From Pycnococcus provasolii (Eukaryota > Chlorophyta > Pseudoscourfieldiophyceae > Pseudoscourfieldiales > Pycnococcaceae), in contig OW568880.1 in assembly GCA_938743325.2 (NCBI GenBank), positions 1-64,000 on the forward strand: DNA of 64,000 nucleotides, in the 5' to 3' direction. A program made the position numbers and the translations under genes. Positions 39,106-48,442 of the stretch are shown here, piece after piece (position 1 is the stretch's first letter; every line of letters starts with the position of its first letter). The notes under the pieces were generated by a model, which made no database searches, was not told where the DNA came from, and saw only the letters and a list, made by a program, of their open reading frames with translations.

Positions 39106-40158
39106 ATGTCTGCTGCTCCTATGAGGTGCCGCACGCCGCTCCCTAGTCTCGGACTCGGCACGTGGAAGGCGCCGCCAGGACAGGTCGGTGCGGCGGTCAG
39201 AGTCGCGCTGCAGAAGGGATACAAGCTCATCGACTGCGCGGAGGCGTACGACAACCAGGACGAGGTGGGACTCGCGCTCGAACAGGCGTTCCAAGACGGC
39301 GTCGCGGCACGTGAAGACGTCACGATCGTTAGCAAGGTGTTCAACCATAACCACGGATCGCGCGCCGAGGCGTCGTTAAGGAAGACGTGCGAAGACCTGA
39401 GAGTGGGAGTGGACCTGTGGCTCATGCGTAAGCTTCTTTGCGATTACCCATACGTGCGTGACGGATGCACGTTCAACAGACACTAACCTTTCACACGCTG
39501 AAATGAACACACAGACTGGCCGATCCGGTTCGAAAACGAGCAGATTCCTTCGCCGGCACGTGGGCCAACTGGGTGGCCAAATCCGAGCATAGAGGCGAGC
39601 TTCGAATACAACGAAACGTGGAAGGAGATGGAGCGTTTGTACAACGAAGGAAAGTGCGGTGGTATCGGCGTGTGCAACTTCACCGTCCCGCAACTTAAGG
39701 ACCTGCTCGCAAACTGCACGGTGCGACCTCTCGTCAACCAGGTGGAAGCGCACCCGTTTTTTGTGGATGCCGAGCTGCACGCGTTCTGCGCGAGCGAGGG
39801 CATTCAAGTCATGGCTTACAGCCCACTTGGAAGTGCCGATTCGTACAGCGGTAAGCTCGTCGGCGCGATTTTGCTGCAGGACGACGAGGTGAACGCCGTC
39901 GCGAAGGAAGCGGGCATTTCCGCGGCGCAGGCGCTTCTTTGCTGGGGCATGCGCGACGGCGCGTGTGTGTTGGCGAAGAGCGTGCGTGAAGACCGCATCG
40001 AGGAGAACCTGAGGAGTCAGGACATCAAGCTTGACGCGTCTCTTCTGGCCCGTCTGACGAAACTGGATCGTGGTTACCGCTTTGGGTTGGGTTGGATGAA
40101 GGGCCACTTCTGGGACGACGAGGCGTGGTCGGCGGAGGAGAAGAAGAATGCGCCATGA
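39106..40158 (+). CDS. Aldo-keto reductase (one intron)
   Basis: Spliced CDS, exons 39106-39427 and 39515-40158, 321 aa. NADPH-dependent AKR fold: the tetrad Asp and Tyr lie in IDCAEAYDN, Lys in IVSKVFNH and His in LWLMHWP. The substrate-loop and C-terminal segments (GIGVCNFTVPQL, NQVEAHPFF, VMAYSPLG) are standard. The 87-nt intron starts GTAAGC and ends ACACAG, with a CACTAAC branch site about 30 nt before the acceptor. It interrupts the codon of the catalytic His after its first base. Without splicing, the frame ends at 39486. Likely role: cytosolic reduction of aldehydes or sugars; the substrate is unknown. Confidence 0.93.
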
Positions 40159-40218
40159 TAGTGATCAGTAAGAGTAGCTTACATACCCCATTCCTTCGTT
40201 CCATACCCCACGCACAGT

Positions 40219-40241
40219 ACGTAACCCTAACCCTAACCCTC
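40219..40241 (+). repeat. Telomere-type motif upstream of the thylakoid kinase gene
   Basis: Three CCCTAA-like units (GTAACCCTAACCCTAACCCT) in the 192-bp spacer between the AKR stop and the kinase ATG. Confidence 0.85.
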
Positions 40242-40350
40242 CGCCTTATCCCCTTCCTTTTGTGGTGGGAATTCCTTCGTCCCGTCCCGTCCGCCTCACC
40301 CCTTTTTTCTTTTTATTTATTTTTCCTTCACACCACAGGGCTTACTGATC

Positions 40351-41952
40351 ATGTCCGTGTGCTCTCGTAGTAGTGCTCGGCTTCCTCTTCCTTCACGGAG
40401 TACCACTAGGACTCTTAGGAGGACAGCTTCCTCTCGGGTGTATTCGTCCTCGTCGTCGTCGTCATCGGAGTCACTGTCCTCGTTGTTGCGTGACGCATTG
40501 TCGCCGGAGAACGTGCCCACTGCACCAGTACCATGGCAGGCCAACGTGGATGGTGTGCAAATCAACGACGCGGCGGCGGCGGCGGCAGGAGGCGCGCAGC
40601 AGGCAAGCTCAAGCTTGATGTCCCTGGATAATACGCCGAACTTCTTCGCAAACCTCGCGGACGCTATGCAGCTCAACGACGCCGTCGAAGCCATCGCACA
40701 ACTCGCGGACCAGTACCCCGCACAAATGGCGGCGTTCGTGTACCTCGCCCTGCTCCCGCCGTCGCCCATATTCGGAATCGTCGACTACTTCCTACTCAGG
40801 CCGATCGACGACCTCATCATCAGTACCACGCTCACACCCAACAACTTCCGAGTGGGACCGAAGCTCGGAGAGGGAAACTTCGGGCGAACGTTCGAGGGAC
40901 TGCGAACGGGCGGACTCGGACGCGCGCCGGAATACGAGCCGCGCTACGGCGCGCAGACGGACCAGGAGAAGCGCAACCGAGTTGTGCTCAAGCGGATAGG
41001 AACGGGAACGTTCGCGTCCACCGACGACGCGCGTAGCGACTTCCTCAGCCGAGGCACTGTCGCACGTGGAGCGGTCGAAGTGGGCCTCACCGAGTCGTAC
41101 ATGAATGGCGTGCTGCGCCGGTCGCTCTGCCCGGGTATCGCACAGTACATAGGCCGCTTCAATGTCACGAGGAATAACAACGACAACCTCGACTTCTCCA
41201 TGGGCTCGGAGTGGCTCGTCTTCGGATTCGAGTCCGATGCGACGCTCGGCGATCTCATCAACATCGGCGACTATCCCGAAACGGCTGCGCAGTACCTCGC
41301 GAAAGGCGCAAGGGACGAGGTGGCGCAGCGCACGAAAATCACGAAGAACGTCGCAAGGCAGCTGCTCGGCGTATGCTCGGCACTGCACGCGCGCGGCATC
41401 GTTCACAGGGACATCAAGCCGGAGAATGTGCTCGTGACGAACACGGGGGCGTTCAGGCTCATCGACATGGGTGCCGCGACGGATCTGCGAAATGGCGTCA
41501 ACTACAGTCCCGATGCGGGCATGCTGGATCCTCTGTACGGACCACCGGAGAGCTTTGTGATGCCCGACACCACAAGTCGAGCTCCGAACCCGCTCGTTGC
41601 AGCGCTGGGAAGTCCCCTGGTGTGGGTGCTCAACGCACCGGACCTGTTCGACTCGTATTCCGTCGGCATCACACTTCTTCGCGTCGCAGTACCGGCGCTC
41701 AGCTCGGAGGCACAGTTGAAGAAGCTGAACCAAGAGCTTTCTCGCTTCGACTATGACCTTCGCACGTGGCGCCGGGAGACGGAGGGAATGGGCGGGGGGC
41801 TGGCGACACGCTGCGACTTCTCCGCGCTCGACGGTGGCGGTGGCCTTGGCTGGGACCTGTGCTGCCGCCTCGTTTGCCCACGCAACAGCCTTCAGCGCGG
41901 CCGTCTGGGGTGCCGTATGGCACGCCTCCATCCCTTCGTGTGGCTTCCATGA
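40351..41952 (+). CDS. STN7/STN8-type thylakoid protein kinase
   Basis: A 533-aa Ser/Thr kinase. A Ser/Arg-rich transit peptide (1-~40) is followed by a transmembrane segment (~128-150) just before the kinase domain, as in STN7/Stt7 and STN8. Key residues are present: Gly loop GEGNFG (~173-178), Lys214 in VVLKRI, HRD (352-354), and DMG in place of DFG (372-374; STN kinases commonly have DLG). The post-HRD region (FDSYSVGITLLRVAVPAL), the FDYDLRTWRRE segment and the DGGGGLGWDL helix match this family well. These kinases phosphorylate LHCII or PSII core proteins for state transitions and repair. I cannot separate STN7 from STN8. Confidence 0.9.
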   Translation: MSVCSRSSARLPLPSRSTTRTLRRTASSRVYSSSSSSSSESLSSLLRDALSPENVPTAPVPWQANVDGVQINDAAAAAAGGAQQASSSLMSLDNTPNFFANLADAMQLNDAVEAIAQLADQYPAQMAAFVYLALLPPSPIFGIVDYFLLRPIDDLIISTTLTPNNFRVGPKLGEGNFGRTFEGLRTGGLGRAPEYEPRYGAQTDQEKRNRVVLKRIGTGTFASTDDARSDFLSRGTVARGAVEVGLTESYMNGVLRRSLCPGIAQYIGRFNVTRNNNDNLDFSMGSEWLVFGFESDATLGDLINIGDYPETAAQYLAKGARDEVAQRTKITKNVARQLLGVCSALHARGIVHRDIKPENVLVTNTGAFRLIDMGAATDLRNGVNYSPDAGMLDPLYGPPESFVMPDTTSRAPNPLVAALGSPLVWVLNAPDLFDSYSVGITLLRVAVPALSSEAQLKKLNQELSRFDYDLRTWRRETEGMGGGLATRCDFSALDGGGGLGWDLCCRLVCPRNSLQRGRLGCRMARLHPFVWLP

Positions 41953-42070
41953 GTCTCTTCAACCTTAGTGCAAATTATATCTACGATAAGACGTTAATAC
42001 GATAATAGATGTTTCACGTTACCCTTATTTTTTTTGTTTTATGTGCTTTGTGAATGCACACACAACCTGC

Positions 42071-43339
42071 CTAGGCGGACACATTCTTGCACGCCGTCGT
42101 GCCGTCCGGCTGCTGGCGGCACAGCTCAAACTCGCTCGGAATGGCGCTCCTTGCCTGCCAGCCTCCGCCCTTGAAGAACTTAGGCACAATGTACTTCTCA
42201 GAGTCGAAGCTCGCGTTCAGAGACATGTTGTTGAGAGCACGCGTGATGCGCCCCTCGACCGTTCCAGGGAATGTGCCACCGAGATCGTTCTGCGCAAAGA
42301 AGGTTTTCAGCGACCCATCCTCGCGGAGCACCGCCTCGGCGTTTCCGTCGGGGCTCAGGAACGGTGCGAGCGCCACCAGCTCGTTCGGGCTGAGGCGGCA
42401 TCGTGCCGCCCACACCTTCCACTCGTCGGAGGATGCTCCCGGCTTAGGGATGCGTCCGTCCGGCGCCGCGACGGTCGCATCGACGCGTCCCACCTTCACG
42501 GGGTTGGGGTTGTCGCTCGCAACCCCCTGCGGGTCGACGGAGCTGTACAGCGTCGCGAACTTGCCGCGGAAGTCCGCGTTGCCGAGAATCTCGAGCAGGG
42601 GCATGTCCGCACCCGCGCCAACAGCCCACTGCCTCCTCTTCTCAAATCTGTCCGTCTTGCCGGCGAAGTCGCGCTTCCACTGCTCGCAGGAGACGATGCG
42701 CGCGCCGACGGCGATCAGGTCCGCATATCCGATCGGGATGGCGGACTCCTTGTCCACCTCCGCCTTGGCTTTCTCGTAGACGGCGAGCAGATCCTTCAGG
42801 CCAGCATTCTCCGCGCGCGCGAGTTCCTCGGATAAGTGCACGCTTCCGTTCGCGCCTATTAAGGCCTTGCGGTCGTACACACCCGCATCCATGATGGCGA
42901 GCCTGATTGCCTGTTCATACGGCACTTCGCGCACGATCGGCTTGATGATGGCGAGCACTTGCTGTGAGAACTTGCCCTGCGCTCTGAGCAGGCTGTCCGT
43001 GTCTATGTTGCACGGCGGTAGCACGTATCCCTCCGGGAGAGCGCTTCCGACGACTTCGTACGACTCGGGGTTGTTGAACCCTTTTCTGGGCACCTCAGGT
43101 AGCGGGCTGAACGCCGCCGCCGCCGCCGTGGGTATGGCTGCTGACGACAGGAGCGAGAGCACGAGGCGCCGGTCGACCGCGGGTGACGACGACGACGAAG
43201 AAGAGGACGAAGATGACCGAGCTGATGAGCAGACCCTCACCCTAACCCGGGATGATGGACGACACGGAAGACGAAGAGCACGAGGCTTGGAAGGCGTGCC
43301 CTTGGATGCATATGTGGTGGACGACATCGACATCGACAT
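42071..43339 (-). CDS. TL29: TL29-type lumenal ascorbate-peroxidase homologue
   Basis: A 422-aa protein. A chloroplast transit region rich in Ser/Arg precedes a twin-arginine thylakoid signal (DRRLVLSLLSSAAIP, ~56-70, then poly-Ala). The mature part is a class I haem-peroxidase homologue: IRLAIMDAGVYD (~145-156) and the helix with ARAENAGLKDLL. In active peroxidases this first motif reads R-x2-WHD; here Trp and distal His are Ile and Met, so peroxidase activity is unlikely. Plant TL29 is likewise a non-peroxidase, PSII-associated lumenal protein reached by the Tat pathway. The C-terminal ~100 residues contain a Cys pair. It converges with the kinase gene. Confidence 0.88.
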   Translation of the reverse strand: MSMSMSSTTYASKGTPSKPRALRLPCRPSSRVRVRVCSSARSSSSSSSSSSSPAVDRRLVLSLLSSAAIPTAAAAAFSPLPEVPRKGFNNPESYEVVGSALPEGYVLPPCNIDTDSLLRAQGKFSQQVLAIIKPIVREVPYEQAIRLAIMDAGVYDRKALIGANGSVHLSEELARAENAGLKDLLAVYEKAKAEVDKESAIPIGYADLIAVGARIVSCEQWKRDFAGKTDRFEKRRQWAVGAGADMPLLEILGNADFRGKFATLYSSVDPQGVASDNPNPVKVGRVDATVAAPDGRIPKPGASSDEWKVWAARCRLSPNELVALAPFLSPDGNAEAVLREDGSLKTFFAQNDLGGTFPGTVEGRITRALNNMSLNASFDSEKYIVPKFFKGGGWQARSAIPSEFELCRQQPDGTTACKNVSA

Positions 43340-43644
43340 GTTTGCTCAGAGTGATTGTTTGGCAACGGGGGAGGGAGAAGATATTATAACTTCGACAGAA
43401 ACGGTTCCCTTGGAAATCTAATCGCGAAATCTAATCTTCGCTCAGGTGACAGGGTAGGTCCCGGGGGGGGAGATGGGGATCCGTCGGAGGACGACAGAGG
43501 GATTTTAGGGTTTTAGGGTTAGGGTTTTAGGGTTAGGGTTAGGGTTAGGGTTTTAGGGCTACGGATCGGCCTGCTCGGTCAACTCCCCTGTGACCCTGTC
43601 CCTTCAATAATCGTTCCCCCTGGGCCTGGTGTGACTCGTCGTGC
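43340..43644. promoter_or_regulatory. Divergent spacer with mixed telomere-type repeats
   Basis: Separates TL29 from the RCC1-like gene. At 43501-43560 it holds about nine units mixing TTAGGG and TTTTAGGG. No ORF otherwise. Confidence 0.6.
43501..43560 (+). repeat. Mixed TTAGGG/TTTTAGGG repeat
   Basis: Both the vertebrate-type TTAGGG and the Chlamydomonas-type TTTTAGGG appear in one short tract (GATTTTAGGGTTTTAGGGTT and onward). This contrasts with the pure TTAGGG array at 331-512. Confidence 0.9.
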
Positions 43645-44646
43645 ATGGCGTCCACGTCAGCGAGCGTGACCGTGGGGACCGAGTCTCTCGCGTACGATGC
43701 CCTCCGCGTACTCGTCAACTGGCAGCGCGAACGCAGGTTAAAGTGGGTGCAAGCTGCGCGAACGGCAACCGAACTGATCGCAGCAGGTGGCGGTCATTAT
43801 CAATGGCTCGTCAACCACAATGGAGGTCAATCGTTAGCGATACGAGTCGACGGCAGCATCGCGTGTTGGGGAAGCAACGACGACGGCCAGGCGCCTCCCG
43901 ACGGCATTCTAGGTGACTTCACGGCAGTCGATGCGGGTACTATGCACTCTTTGGCACTTCGGCGCGACGGCAGCGTTGCATGCTGGGGAAGCAACCGCGA
44001 CCGCCAAGCGCCTCCCGCTGGCGTTCCGGGCAACTTCGTCGCGATCGCTACGGGTGACAACCACTCTTTGGCACTACGAGTCGACGGCAGTATCGCGTGC
44101 TGGGGAAGCAACTACATCGGCCAAGCGCCTCCCGACGGCGTTCCGGGCAACTTCGTCGCAATCGCTGCGGGTGGGTATTACTCGCTGGCGCTACGAGTCG
44201 ACGGCAGTATCGCGTGCCGGGGAAACAACGACGAGGGCCAAGCACCTCCCGCTGGCGTTCCGGGCAACTTCGTTGCGATTGCTGCTGGTGCTATGCACTC
44301 GTTGGCGCTACGAGTCGACGGCAGTATCGCGTGCTGGGGAAGCAACCGCCAAGGCCAAGCGCCTCCCGACGGAATACCGGGCGACTTCGTCGCGATTGCT
44401 GCGGGTCACGCTCACTCGCTGGCGATACGGCGCGACGGCAGTATCGCGTGCTGGGGATGCAATGAAGACGGCGAAGCACCTCCCGCTGGCGTTCCGGGCA
44501 ACTTCGTCGCAATCGCTGCGGGTTATGCGCACTCGTTGGCGCTACGAGTCGACGGCAGTGCCGCGTGCTGGGGACTGAACACCAACGGCCAAGCACCTCC
44601 CGCTGGCGTCTCTGGTCCATTCAAGGCTACGCAGGCGGATTTGTAA
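43645..44646 (+). CDS. Seven-blade RCC1-like propeller protein
   Basis: A 333-aa protein. After an N-terminal helix region (~1-60), seven tandem 39-aa repeats run to the end. The unit includes SLALRVDGSIACWGSN, then GQAPPDGVPGNFVAIAAG. Seven blades match the RCC1/BLIP-II propeller class, although the unit is shorter than in canonical RCC1 and closer to bacterial and algal RCC1-like proteins. Adjacent units are nearly identical in DNA (117-bp period), so the array has expanded recently or is being homogenised. No signal peptide or other domain seen. Likely a protein-binding module; partner unknown. Confidence 0.85.
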   Translation: MASTSASVTVGTESLAYDALRVLVNWQRERRLKWVQAARTATELIAAGGGHYQWLVNHNGGQSLAIRVDGSIACWGSNDDGQAPPDGILGDFTAVDAGTMHSLALRRDGSVACWGSNRDRQAPPAGVPGNFVAIATGDNHSLALRVDGSIACWGSNYIGQAPPDGVPGNFVAIAAGGYYSLALRVDGSIACRGNNDEGQAPPAGVPGNFVAIAAGAMHSLALRVDGSIACWGSNRQGQAPPDGIPGDFVAIAAGHAHSLAIRRDGSIACWGCNEDGEAPPAGVPGNFVAIAAGYAHSLALRVDGSAACWGLNTNGQAPPAGVSGPFKATQADL

Positions 44647-44788
44647 AAAACAAAAAAGGATTCAGTATTAGTTGTAATAATAAAGGACAACCAAAATCTA
44701 AAAAAAACAGAATGGGAACCAAAAGAAGGACGAAGTAAAAGTCAACTCCATTCTGTTACTGAATGAATGAGCAATCTTTGAGCAAATC

Positions 44789-46795
44789 TCAGCAGCCGCT
44801 CTTGATCGCTGCAAGAAGCAAGCGGCTCTCTGCGGCGTAGTCAATCTTTGACATGCTCAGCGTGTTCACGCGAACCTTGCGCTCGCCTTGCCACTCGCGC
44901 AGCTGCCGGCACAAGCGGAACACGCCGCTCTGCCAGAATGCACCCTTGATGCAACGCTCGCGATCCTCCTTCTCCATCGCAGCCATCTCGTCTGCGGTTT
45001 TGCCAAACAGAGCCTCTCCCTCTGCGTTGAACATGTTCAGCCAAGTCTCCGAACCGAACGAGTCAACCGCCTTCGCCGAGAAGATGAAGCGGTTCGTTGC
45101 TGACGTGAAGCTCTTGCCAAGACCCTCGCACCAGAACGAGCCGTCGCCGTTGTCCATAACCTTCTTGTTGCTTCCGTCAGGCGCGGCAAGGTACATCAGA
45201 TTCTGGTCAGGCTTGATGTAAACGACCGTCGCCCTGACGTTCGCGTACTCCTTCTCCGCCAGGCTGCGATCCTCCGGGTTGTCCACCTTCAGCGCGTCGA
45301 AGCTCTTGCGGTCGTTCGCGCGCTGCTCGGGCGTCAGGCCGTCGCCGCCCGGCGATCCTCCCGCCGTCAGCGCGCCGGACAGACCCTCACCCGCAGCAAC
45401 GAATGCCGTCTGCTTGCCGCCATCCTGCTCGTACCAGCGCCTCAGGCCGGAGGCGCGTGCGCAGTCCGCGACGAGCACGTCCGGGTTCAGAACCACCTTG
45501 CTCTTGCTGAGCGAGCTGAGCGATACTCCGTTCCAGCTCGTCGGTCTGACGTGGCGAAGCGCGACGAGAAGCGCGGAATCCGGCTTCGCTGCAAGCTCCG
45601 CCTCCATCTCCGCGCACTCCTTGTCCACGAGCTCTCCCCACAGAGCGCAGTTTACGGACTTGCCGGTATCGTCGACGATCGTAACCTCGCGTGTCTGCAG
45701 CTCCGAGCCGTCCGACTTGCGCTTCACGCTGCGCACCGCGCCCACCTCGGTAACTACGCCAAAGACGTCGACGAGCATGCGCGGGTTCTTCGCCATCTTG
45801 ACGGCGATGTCGGAGATGTTCACTCCCGCCATCGCCTTGACGATAGCCACGTTCGGGTCGCCTTCGGAGGCGACCAGCTCAGCCTCCTCGTCGTCGCTGA
45901 GTGCCTCGATGACGGTGTCGTTCTCGAGTCCCAGCGTGTAGTCGCTGTCCGTCGACTTGTACTTCTTGGACGCGAGCGCGACTCGCATCTTCGTGACGTA
46001 GAACGTGCGTCCCTCGACGAGCACTTCGTCGAACTTGCGCGCGTTGTCACCCCACGCCGTCGCCTCGATGCTGAATCCCGTTCCCGCCTCCGCGAGTTCG
46101 ACGTTGAGCACGTCCTTCTCTCCCACACGCGTGTTCACGGTACGGATGGGTCGTTTGGAGGTGACTCTCAGCTTCAGCGTTCCCGAGGACATGTACGGCG
46201 ACAGTCCCTCCGCGCTGATGATTTTGCGTCGCACGTTGGGATTCGCCTTGGGTGCCGCCGCCGCCGCTTTCGGTGCGACAGCCGCAGCAGCAGCAGCAGC
46301 AGGAGCGCTCGGTTCCGCCTTGGTTTCTGCGTGCGTCGTTTTGTTTGCGGGTGCCGTCTCTGCGGCGACAGCGTTCCCCGCCTCCGCCTTGACACGCTTC
46401 GCCGCCGGCTCGTTGCTGTTGTTGTTCTCCTTCTGTTCGTCCGACGACGCGCCAGTCCCCTCCGTCGCGATTTCCGCCTTGTCGACGATGAGAATTTCCT
46501 TGTCGTTCTGGTCCGCCGTTTTCACCGTCTTCCACGAGTACGCCGTCAGCTTGACCATCGACGGCTGACTGTTCGACGCGTTCTCCAAGGGCAAGTTGAA
46601 GACGCACGGCAGACGCGTGTCCATGTCGTCCATGAGGATCGCCTTATGCTTGGTGTTTGACGATGAGATGGGCGTCCACGCTGAGACGGAGACGACGAGT
46701 GGCTCGTTGGGTGCGAAGGCCTTGTTGCGAAGACGCGTGCACGCGGACGGCGTGAGCGGTACATTGTTGTGATTAGGAGCAGTCACGGACGCCAT
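44789..46795 (-). CDS. RPA1: Replication protein A large subunit (RPA1)
   Basis: A 668-aa RPA70 homologue, the single-stranded-DNA-binding subunit for replication and repair. N-terminal OB fold (~1-110), Ala/Glu-rich linker (~115-190), DBD-A (~195-320, with PIRTVNTRVGEKDVLN), DBD-B (~330-450, with VDVFGVVTEVG and VNCALWGELVD) and DBD-C (~505-668, ending MSKIDYAAESRLLL). DBD-C normally has a four-Cys zinc ribbon. Here, at ~537-562, the pattern reads A-P-D-G-S-NKKV, then FWCEGLGKSF, so only one of the four cysteines (Cys556) remains. Length and other features are normal. It is divergent with the sulfotransferase gene. Confidence 0.94.
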   Translation of the reverse strand: MASVTAPNHNNVPLTPSACTRLRNKAFAPNEPLVVSVSAWTPISSSNTKHKAILMDDMDTRLPCVFNLPLENASNSQPSMVKLTAYSWKTVKTADQNDKEILIVDKAEIATEGTGASSDEQKENNNSNEPAAKRVKAEAGNAVAAETAPANKTTHAETKAEPSAPAAAAAAAVAPKAAAAAPKANPNVRRKIISAEGLSPYMSSGTLKLRVTSKRPIRTVNTRVGEKDVLNVELAEAGTGFSIEATAWGDNARKFDEVLVEGRTFYVTKMRVALASKKYKSTDSDYTLGLENDTVIEALSDDEEAELVASEGDPNVAIVKAMAGVNISDIAVKMAKNPRMLVDVFGVVTEVGAVRSVKRKSDGSELQTREVTIVDDTGKSVNCALWGELVDKECAEMEAELAAKPDSALLVALRHVRPTSWNGVSLSSLSKSKVVLNPDVLVADCARASGLRRWYEQDGGKQTAFVAAGEGLSGALTAGGSPGGDGLTPEQRANDRKSFDALKVDNPEDRSLAEKEYANVRATVVYIKPDQNLMYLAAPDGSNKKVMDNGDGSFWCEGLGKSFTSATNRFIFSAKAVDSFGSETWLNMFNAEGEALFGKTADEMAAMEKEDRERCIKGAFWQSGVFRLCRQLREWQGERKVRVNTLSMSKIDYAAESRLLLAAIKSGC

Positions 46796-47018
46796 GATGC
46801 TGGCTGGGGTGAGAGTGAGAATGAGAGTGAGGATGAGGGAGGGGGCGGAAAACCCAACAGCTTTTTTGAATTCCCCTCCAAAAGACCAAAAGCAAAGCGG
46901 GAAAAAGGACAGCCGGAAAGTTTAGGGGTTGGGGGGACTGGGACTTACCGTTTCTGCTTTAGGGGTTTCGTTTCGTTTAGGGGTTTTCCGTTTACCCAGC
47001 AGTACCAACTCTTCCGTC

Positions 47019-47993
47019 ATGCCGTCGTGCACGCTCAGTCTTGGCGAGCCTGCGGGAATCACGGGCGCGAAGCAGAAGCTCGCCAACTTCGAAACCGAGG
47101 AGGGAAGAACCGCCGCGCTCGATGGAACGTTCCGACCCAGGCAAACGGACGTATTCGTCGTGACGAGTCCCAAGTGCGGAACGACGTGGACGCAGCAGGT
47201 TGTGCACGCGCTCAGGTCCAGAGGCGACGAAAACTTTCAGGAAATCTCGCAGGCGGTGCCGTGGATCGAACTCGCCAACGACCTCAACCAAAACCTCGAC
47301 GAAGACCACGCGTTCGAACCGAGGTGCTTCAAAACGCACTGCTGGCACACACACTGCCCAAAGGGGGGCAAGTACATCTACGTAGCAAGGCACCCGCACG
47401 CCGTCGGACCGAGCTTCTACCGCTTCCTAGGCGGGTGGTTCTTCGACACCAAAGACGTCTCGATGGAGGAGTTCCTCCACCACTTCTGGCTCAACCGCGG
47501 CGAGCCGACGTCGCTGATGGAAAACGCGAGCTACTGGCACCACCTCGCGAGCTGGTGGCCGCGAAGGCACGACGACGACGTCCTGTGGCTACACTACGAG
47601 GACATGCGCCAAGACCTGCGCGCGTGCATCAAGCGAGTCGCGGCGTTTATGGGCGTCGACGCGTCAGACGAGACTCTCGTCGACTTGGCGTGCGAGCGTT
47701 CGTCTGAGGCGTACATGCGCGAGAAGGCTCACCTGTTCGACGAGAACTTGACGCGGCGTTTCCGCAACGAGGCGTGCGGCTTGCCGTTCGAGGCGGGCGG
47801 CGTGAAGATCACGCAGAGCGGCGAGCGCGAGCGCCTTCCCGCTGAGTTGGTGGACGCCGTCGATGCGAGGTGGCGCGACGTCGTCCTTCCCGTTTCCGGG
47901 TGCGCGACGTACGAGGAACTCAGGAGGACGTTCTGGAACGAGCGCGTTCTGGGGCGAGGCGACGACGACGTTCCTGAGACGTTCTTGAAGTGA
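47019..47993 (+). CDS. PAPS-dependent sulfotransferase
   Basis: A 324-aa cytosolic-type SULT-fold sulfotransferase that would transfer sulfate from PAPS. 5'-phosphosulfate loop at ~49-59 (TSPKCGTTWTQ), catalytic His in CFKTHCW, and a 3'-phosphate motif YVARHPHAVGPSFYRF (family RNPxDxxVSxxxF). No signal peptide or anchor is seen, so the acceptor may be a small molecule rather than a Golgi glycan. I started at 47019 because the 30 in-frame codons before it read through spacer sequence. It is divergent with RPA1 and codirectional with the UVR-ApaG gene. Confidence 0.92.
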   Translation: MPSCTLSLGEPAGITGAKQKLANFETEEGRTAALDGTFRPRQTDVFVVTSPKCGTTWTQQVVHALRSRGDENFQEISQAVPWIELANDLNQNLDEDHAFEPRCFKTHCWHTHCPKGGKYIYVARHPHAVGPSFYRFLGGWFFDTKDVSMEEFLHHFWLNRGEPTSLMENASYWHHLASWWPRRHDDDVLWLHYEDMRQDLRACIKRVAAFMGVDASDETLVDLACERSSEAYMREKAHLFDENLTRRFRNEACGLPFEAGGVKITQSGERERLPAELVDAVDARWRDVVLPVSGCATYEELRRTFWNERVLGRGDDDVPETFLK

Positions 47994-48039
47994 AGTAAGA
48001 AGTACATAGACTAAGGTTAGCTTTTTGCAGCTGTAAAAC

Positions 48040-48072
<33 letters not shown>

Positions 48073-48442
48073 CGAAGAAGAAGAAGAAGAAGAAGAAGAG
48101 TTGTCCTGATATCATGTGCGCATACATACGTGTCACGGGATCATTTCATTCATGTGACCAACCCCTAACTAAACCTGCACTAACCCTCAGGGAAGAGAAG
48201 TAGAAGAGACCCTGAAGGAATATTCGCGGAAGGAAGGGAAGGGACTCCCCTCCCCTACCCTAGTGGTAGGTATAACTGGGGACCCATTGTTGCACGCCCA
48301 GGTCCAGGTGGGATATGACGTTGGAGCAGAAACGCGTGTCCCTTATCCGAACCCCCTGGCTCTGGCTGCCCGGTGTTGAAGACTTCAGGGGGGGAGAAAC
48401 CTCCTTTTTTAATTCCATCTCCCCATACACCTGTATTGGCAC
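47994..48442. other. Spacer with triplet repeats
   Basis: Holds an (AAC)n tract followed by (GAA)n at about 48039-48098 and a stray TAACCC-like motif near 48160-48190. The rest should be 3' flank of the sulfotransferase and promoter of the next gene. Confidence 0.6.

Noticed and set aside
41753-41968. Possible frame change at the end of the STN-type kinase
   Set aside because: The annotated frame keeps the expected ending (arginine-rich helix, then HPFV), so no shift is needed.
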